Shown: positions 22,085 to 24,575 of the stretch, piece by piece
How positions within the stretch are numbered: the stretch's first letter is position 1
Layout: each line of letters starts with the position of its first letter
IMG/VR virus record: IMGVR_UViG_3300010155_000092
Coordinates: 1-24,575 of that record
DNA: 24,575 nt
Strand: one strand, 5' to 3'
From: a virus
The notes under the pieces: generated by a model
The model's input: only the letters and a program-made list of their open reading frames with translations
What the model was told of the DNA's origin: nothing
The model's database searches: none
Position numbers and translations under genes: made by a program

Positions 22085-22870
22085 ATGAATTTAAGTAATT
22101 TCCGTATATCCGAAAGGATCAAAAAGGTGGAAATGGAAACGGAAAACAAACTCAGCTCAATATATAATCAGTACCTTGTCGGCTTGGACGAAAAACACGT
22201 CGCCTCACGGTACAAGGACAATTCTTGGTTTCACAGCAGTGTGGCCGGTTTATGTGCGAGAAAGCATTACTTCAGTACACGGATAGATGCTTCCGAAAGA
22301 AAGCCAGTCGATGAAACCACCAGAAGATTGTTCAGGCTCGGAAATCTCGTTCATGAAGACGTACAGAAGGCCGTTACCGACCACGCCGTGCAATATGGAC
22401 TCCCATTGCTGATAGAAAAAGAAATATACCTTGAAGATTTAAACGTCCGTGGCTTTATCGACTTGGCTCTACTCGATGCTGAAGGAGACGATCACGTTCT
22501 CTATGACATAAAGACATGCAATTCATTCAAGTGGAAGAAAATGTTTGGCAGGTATCCCGATCCAAACCCATCAACGAATTACTTTACACAACTTGCCACC
22601 TACGGGCTATGGGCCAAAAGATTTTACGAACTTGAAAGCATATCCATGAAAATATGCTACTACAACAAAGACAATTCAAAGATGAAAGAAGTGGATATTG
22701 GTGAAGAATTCATAGATGAAGCCATGATATATTGGACAACTGTAAACGAACTTGTTAAGGACGGCAACATTCCGGACGTGAATCTCGGAATATCTCCCGT
22801 CTACAAATGGGAATGCAACGATAAATACTGCAACTTCTATGAACCTTGCGGTGGAGGATTGAATGGTTAG
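22085..22870 (+). CDS. Cas4/RecB-like PD-(D/E)XK nuclease, probable Fe-S protein (261 aa)
   Basis: The fold is seen in order: H90 in GNLVHED, E111/E113, D126 in RGFIDLAL, D141 and K143 in LYDIKTC, and Q169/Y173 in QLATYGLW, the classic RecB-family nuclease set. C57 early in the protein and C244, C249, C255 at the end (CNDKYC, CNFYEPC) match the one-plus-three cysteine arrangement of Cas4 and AddB, which hold a 4Fe-4S cluster. It probably degrades DNA ends to give single-stranded tails for the annealing protein downstream. The first ATG lacks a ribosome site; ATG at 22133 has AAGG five bases upstream and is an alternative start. Confidence 0.8.
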   Translation: MNLSNFRISERIKKVEMETENKLSSIYNQYLVGLDEKHVASRYKDNSWFHSSVAGLCARKHYFSTRIDASERKPVDETTRRLFRLGNLVHEDVQKAVTDHAVQYGLPLLIEKEIYLEDLNVRGFIDLALLDAEGDDHVLYDIKTCNSFKWKKMFGRYPDPNPSTNYFTQLATYGLWAKRFYELESISMKICYYNKDNSKMKEVDIGEEFIDEAMIYWTTVNELVKDGNIPDVNLGISPVYKWECNDKYCNFYEPCGGGLNG

Positions 22871-22991
22871 GGGCAAAAGTGCAAGACTTCTTTTTAACGG
22901 GATGACTGTTGAAAATGTGTGGTTGGCTTGGAGGATGCTGCCATGCCCCTACGTTAAAAAAATAAAGGAGATCATAACTGATGAACGATAA
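22863..22991 (+). CDS. Micro-protein after the nuclease gene (42 aa)
   Basis: GGAGG lies five bases before the ATG at 22863, which overlaps the nuclease stop by eight bases. The 42-residue product (MVRGKSARLLFNGMTVENVW and onward) is basic at both ends with a Trp-rich core. Its end overlaps the next start by 11 bases. The strong ribosome site makes it credible. No family recognised. Confidence 0.6.
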   Translation: MVRGKSARLLFNGMTVENVWLAWRMLPCPYVKKIKEIITDER

Positions 22992-23274
22992 AAAAATTAC
23001 GACCAACAGGTTGAGGGTGGACGGCATCATAAACGAGATGCTTCTCGATCTTGAAAATCACATGCAGATATACTTGGAGGCATTGAGAAAGATTTCATTG
23101 TCGGAAGGAAGTAAAACCGCTATGAAGAGGATTGCAAATCAGGCATTGAGTGCTCACACAAAAAATGATAGAGAACGGAAAAAAGATAAGATGCAAGAAG
23201 ACGAAAAACTGGTTGAACATGATAGAAAAAGACTTGTTCAACTGAAGAAGTTCTGGGATGCCATCAACGAGTAA
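22981..23274 (+). CDS. Helical, charged unknown protein (97 aa)
   Basis: AAGGAG lies ten bases before the ATG. The protein is helical: IINEMLLDLENHMQIYLEAL at 16-35, then a long Lys/Glu/Asp-rich helix (NDRERKKDKMQEDEKLVEHD) likely to form a coiled coil. It sits between the nuclease and the annealing protein. It may be an accessory factor for recombination, but there is no motif to prove it. Confidence 0.6.
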   Translation: MNDKKITTNRLRVDGIINEMLLDLENHMQIYLEALRKISLSEGSKTAMKRIANQALSAHTKNDRERKKDKMQEDEKLVEHDRKRLVQLKKFWDAINE

Positions 23275-23307
23275 GATTACCAACAAAGTAAAACAAGGAG
23301 TACAAGA

Positions 23308-23475
23308 ATGAGATATTATTGGGAAGCTCTTTTCTCGAGCGAATACTTTCCCTATTGGGAATTTACGATGGTTCTGATCATGTTTCTCACGATCAGCACA
23401 ATACTAAGGCTTACGCGAGTCGAAAAAAAAGTCGACGAGATGCATCGGTCTTTAGTGGATATGGACGAAGTGTAA
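23308..23475 (+). CDS. Small single-pass membrane protein (55 aa)
   Basis: CAAGGAG sits seven bases before the ATG. The 55-residue product has one hydrophobic segment (WEFTMVLIMFLTISTILRL) followed by a helical charged tail (VEKKVDEMHRSLVDMDEV). The short N-terminus is rich in aromatic residues. A membrane peptide in a recombination operon might anchor a complex or act in lysis; neither is proven. Confidence 0.65.
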   Translation: MRYYWEALFSSEYFPYWEFTMVLIMFLTISTILRLTRVEKKVDEMHRSLVDMDEV

Positions 23476-23518
23476 AAATCCATCAATACGCCAATTTAAC
23501 AAACAAAGGAGGCCTACA

Positions 23519-24115
23519 ATGGCTAAAAAGAACATGGATTTGTGGAGCTCGGTTGAAACCACCGACCCCGAATTCACGACAAAAGTAAATCAGCGTGGAG
23601 GGTTCACGGCAATAGGAGCCCAATACCAAATCAAAACGGCAACTGAAACGTTCGGGCCTTTCGGCATAGGATGGGGAGTTTCCGATGAAAATTTTACCAT
23701 AATGGAAGAAGTTGGGCTTTCCCTGTACCAAGCCACCCTCTGGTACAAATACGACGGAAACGACGGAACTCTGCCCATCAACAGCTCCATCAGATATCAC
23801 CACAACAACCGAGTCGATGACGACTTTTCCAAAAAAGTAAGCACAGATGCCCTTACGAAAGGGCTGAGTAAGATCGGATTCAATGCCGACGTGTTCATGG
23901 GCAAGTTCGACGACAACAAATACGTAAACTCTCTCGAAAAGAACAAGAACGGAGTGTGGAAGAAGGAAATCAGCGGAGCCATCAAGGGACTCAACGAAAA
24001 AGACGAGGCCTCCATAAGAGGTTATATGGAAGACGGCACCTTGAACTCGAAAAACTACAAGAAGGCCCTTAACCGCATACAAGACCTTAAAGACTCCTAC
24101 GTCATCAAGACCTGA
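23519..24115 (+). CDS. Putative single-strand annealing protein, Rad52-like (198 aa)
   Basis: AAAGGAGG precedes the ATG at nine bases. The N-terminal half (GGFTAIGAQYQIKTATETFG, then IGWGVSDENFTI) and the later SKKVSTDALTKGLSKIGFNA block fit the Rad52/Sak-type annealing fold, in which a TDALTKAL helix near the middle is characteristic. GKFDDNKYV follows. The C-terminal part is charged and helical. Such proteins coat single-stranded DNA and promote annealing, usually with a partner exonuclease; the Cas4-like nuclease upstream fits that role. Its stop overlaps the next start as TGATG. Confidence 0.65.
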   Translation: MAKKNMDLWSSVETTDPEFTTKVNQRGGFTAIGAQYQIKTATETFGPFGIGWGVSDENFTIMEEVGLSLYQATLWYKYDGNDGTLPINSSIRYHHNNRVDDDFSKKVSTDALTKGLSKIGFNADVFMGKFDDNKYVNSLEKNKNGVWKKEISGAIKGLNEKDEASIRGYMEDGTLNSKNYKKALNRIQDLKDSYVIKT

Positions 24116-24575
24116 TGGCAGGCATAAAAGACCTCGTCAAGGACGTTGAAGACGATGGCGGGGTATTCTACGAAGAAAGCGGCATAGAATCCAATATAAC
24201 GCCGGGAACCTACGAAGCAACTATAATAGGGCTTCGAAAAAGAATAAAGAAAACCACCAAGAGCGGTGGAGTATGCGATTTGTTCTGGCCTCGATATAGA
24301 ATAAACGGGCCTGATTTCGAAGGACGCATCCTAAGGGACAGAGGACTGTTCAGATACTATGACGCAGGATCGAGAAACAGCAACATTCACTACAAAAAGT
24401 TCCTCGAAAATCTCGGAATTTCCTTGAATAAAAAGGAAATAAATGGTAAAATAAGATACCTCCTGCCTTTAATTTCTTTGGATATGATAGAAGGAAAGAG
24501 AGTCATCGTAAACGTATATAAAGAGGAGTGGAACGATTCAAACGGATACCATAAGATACCTGTTGCAAAACTGGT
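24115..24575 (+). CDS. Putative single-strand DNA-binding protein, N-terminal part (cut by edge)
   Basis: The frame starts at ATG 24115, overlapping the annealing gene stop, and runs off the right edge after 153 complete codons. ITPGTYEATIIGLRKRIKKT, then KSGGVCDLFWPRYRINGPDF, resembles the OB-like start of phage DUF669-type proteins, often found next to annealing proteins. A KSGG turn followed by a long strand and an EGR element fits that pattern. The C-terminal acidic tail typical of binding proteins would lie beyond the edge, so the call is tentative. Confidence 0.5.
   Translation, partial: MAGIKDLVKDVEDDGGVFYEESGIESNITPGTYEATIIGLRKRIKKTTKSGGVCDLFWPRYRINGPDFEGRILRDRGLFRYYDAGSRNSNIHYKKFLENLGISLNKKEINGKIRYLLPLISLDMIEGKRVIVNVYKEEWNDSNGYHKIPVAKL

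Noticed and set aside
22891-22960. Inverted repeat TTTTTAACG / CGTTAAAAA like the RNA candidates
   Set aside because: It falls inside a 42-codon frame with an excellent GGAGG site and good overlaps on both sides, so coding explains the stretch better.

Overview
The window is part of the genome of a tailed double-stranded DNA bacteriophage (Caudoviricetes). No host genes, tRNA, rRNA, CRISPR array, transposase or integrase is visible. The DNA is AT-rich and densely coded. Many neighbours share start/stop overlaps such as TAATG, TGATG or ATGA. The capsid protein looks like the SU10/DUF5309 type and the portal like the P22 type. The adaptor and fibre proteins resemble those of marine short-tailed phages. 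That points to an aquatic, probably short-tailed phage, but neither host nor virion type is proven by the sequence.

The window has two divergent gene blocks separated by a non-coding region at 13829-14257. The left block (1-13828) is on the minus strand and holds packaging and virion genes. In transcription order it runs: small basic and Cys-rich proteins, a calcineurin-like phosphoesterase, small terminase, a zinc-ribbon protein, large terminase (split into two frames), portal, scaffold, major capsid protein, a head decoration or fibre-like protein, several small structural proteins including a tandem paralogue pair, a 590-residue adaptor-like protein with a long repeat tail, two connector-like proteins, a beta-rich protein, and a tail fibre cut by the window edge.

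The right block (14258-24575) is on the plus strand and holds early or replication-type genes. It starts with small unknown proteins and micro-ORFs, two of them predicted membrane peptides. Next comes a three-gene module: a MoxR-like AAA+ ATPase, a von Willebrand factor A (vWA) domain protein and a 178-residue partner. After that come a ParB-like protein and a recombination set: a Cas4/RecB-type nuclease with probable Fe-S cysteines, a Rad52-like single-strand annealing protein, and a putative single-strand DNA-binding protein cut by the right edge.

The least explained parts are these. (i) The AAA+/vWA module sits between two unusually long gaps, each folding into nested stems; one is closed by a perfect 12-bp helix. 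(ii) The large terminase has its last catalytic aspartate in a separate overlapping frame. (iii) The divergent control region carries eight ATAGC units at 5-6 base spacing beside a TA tract, and related words recur in a 15-bp-stem palindrome directly after the ParB-like gene.
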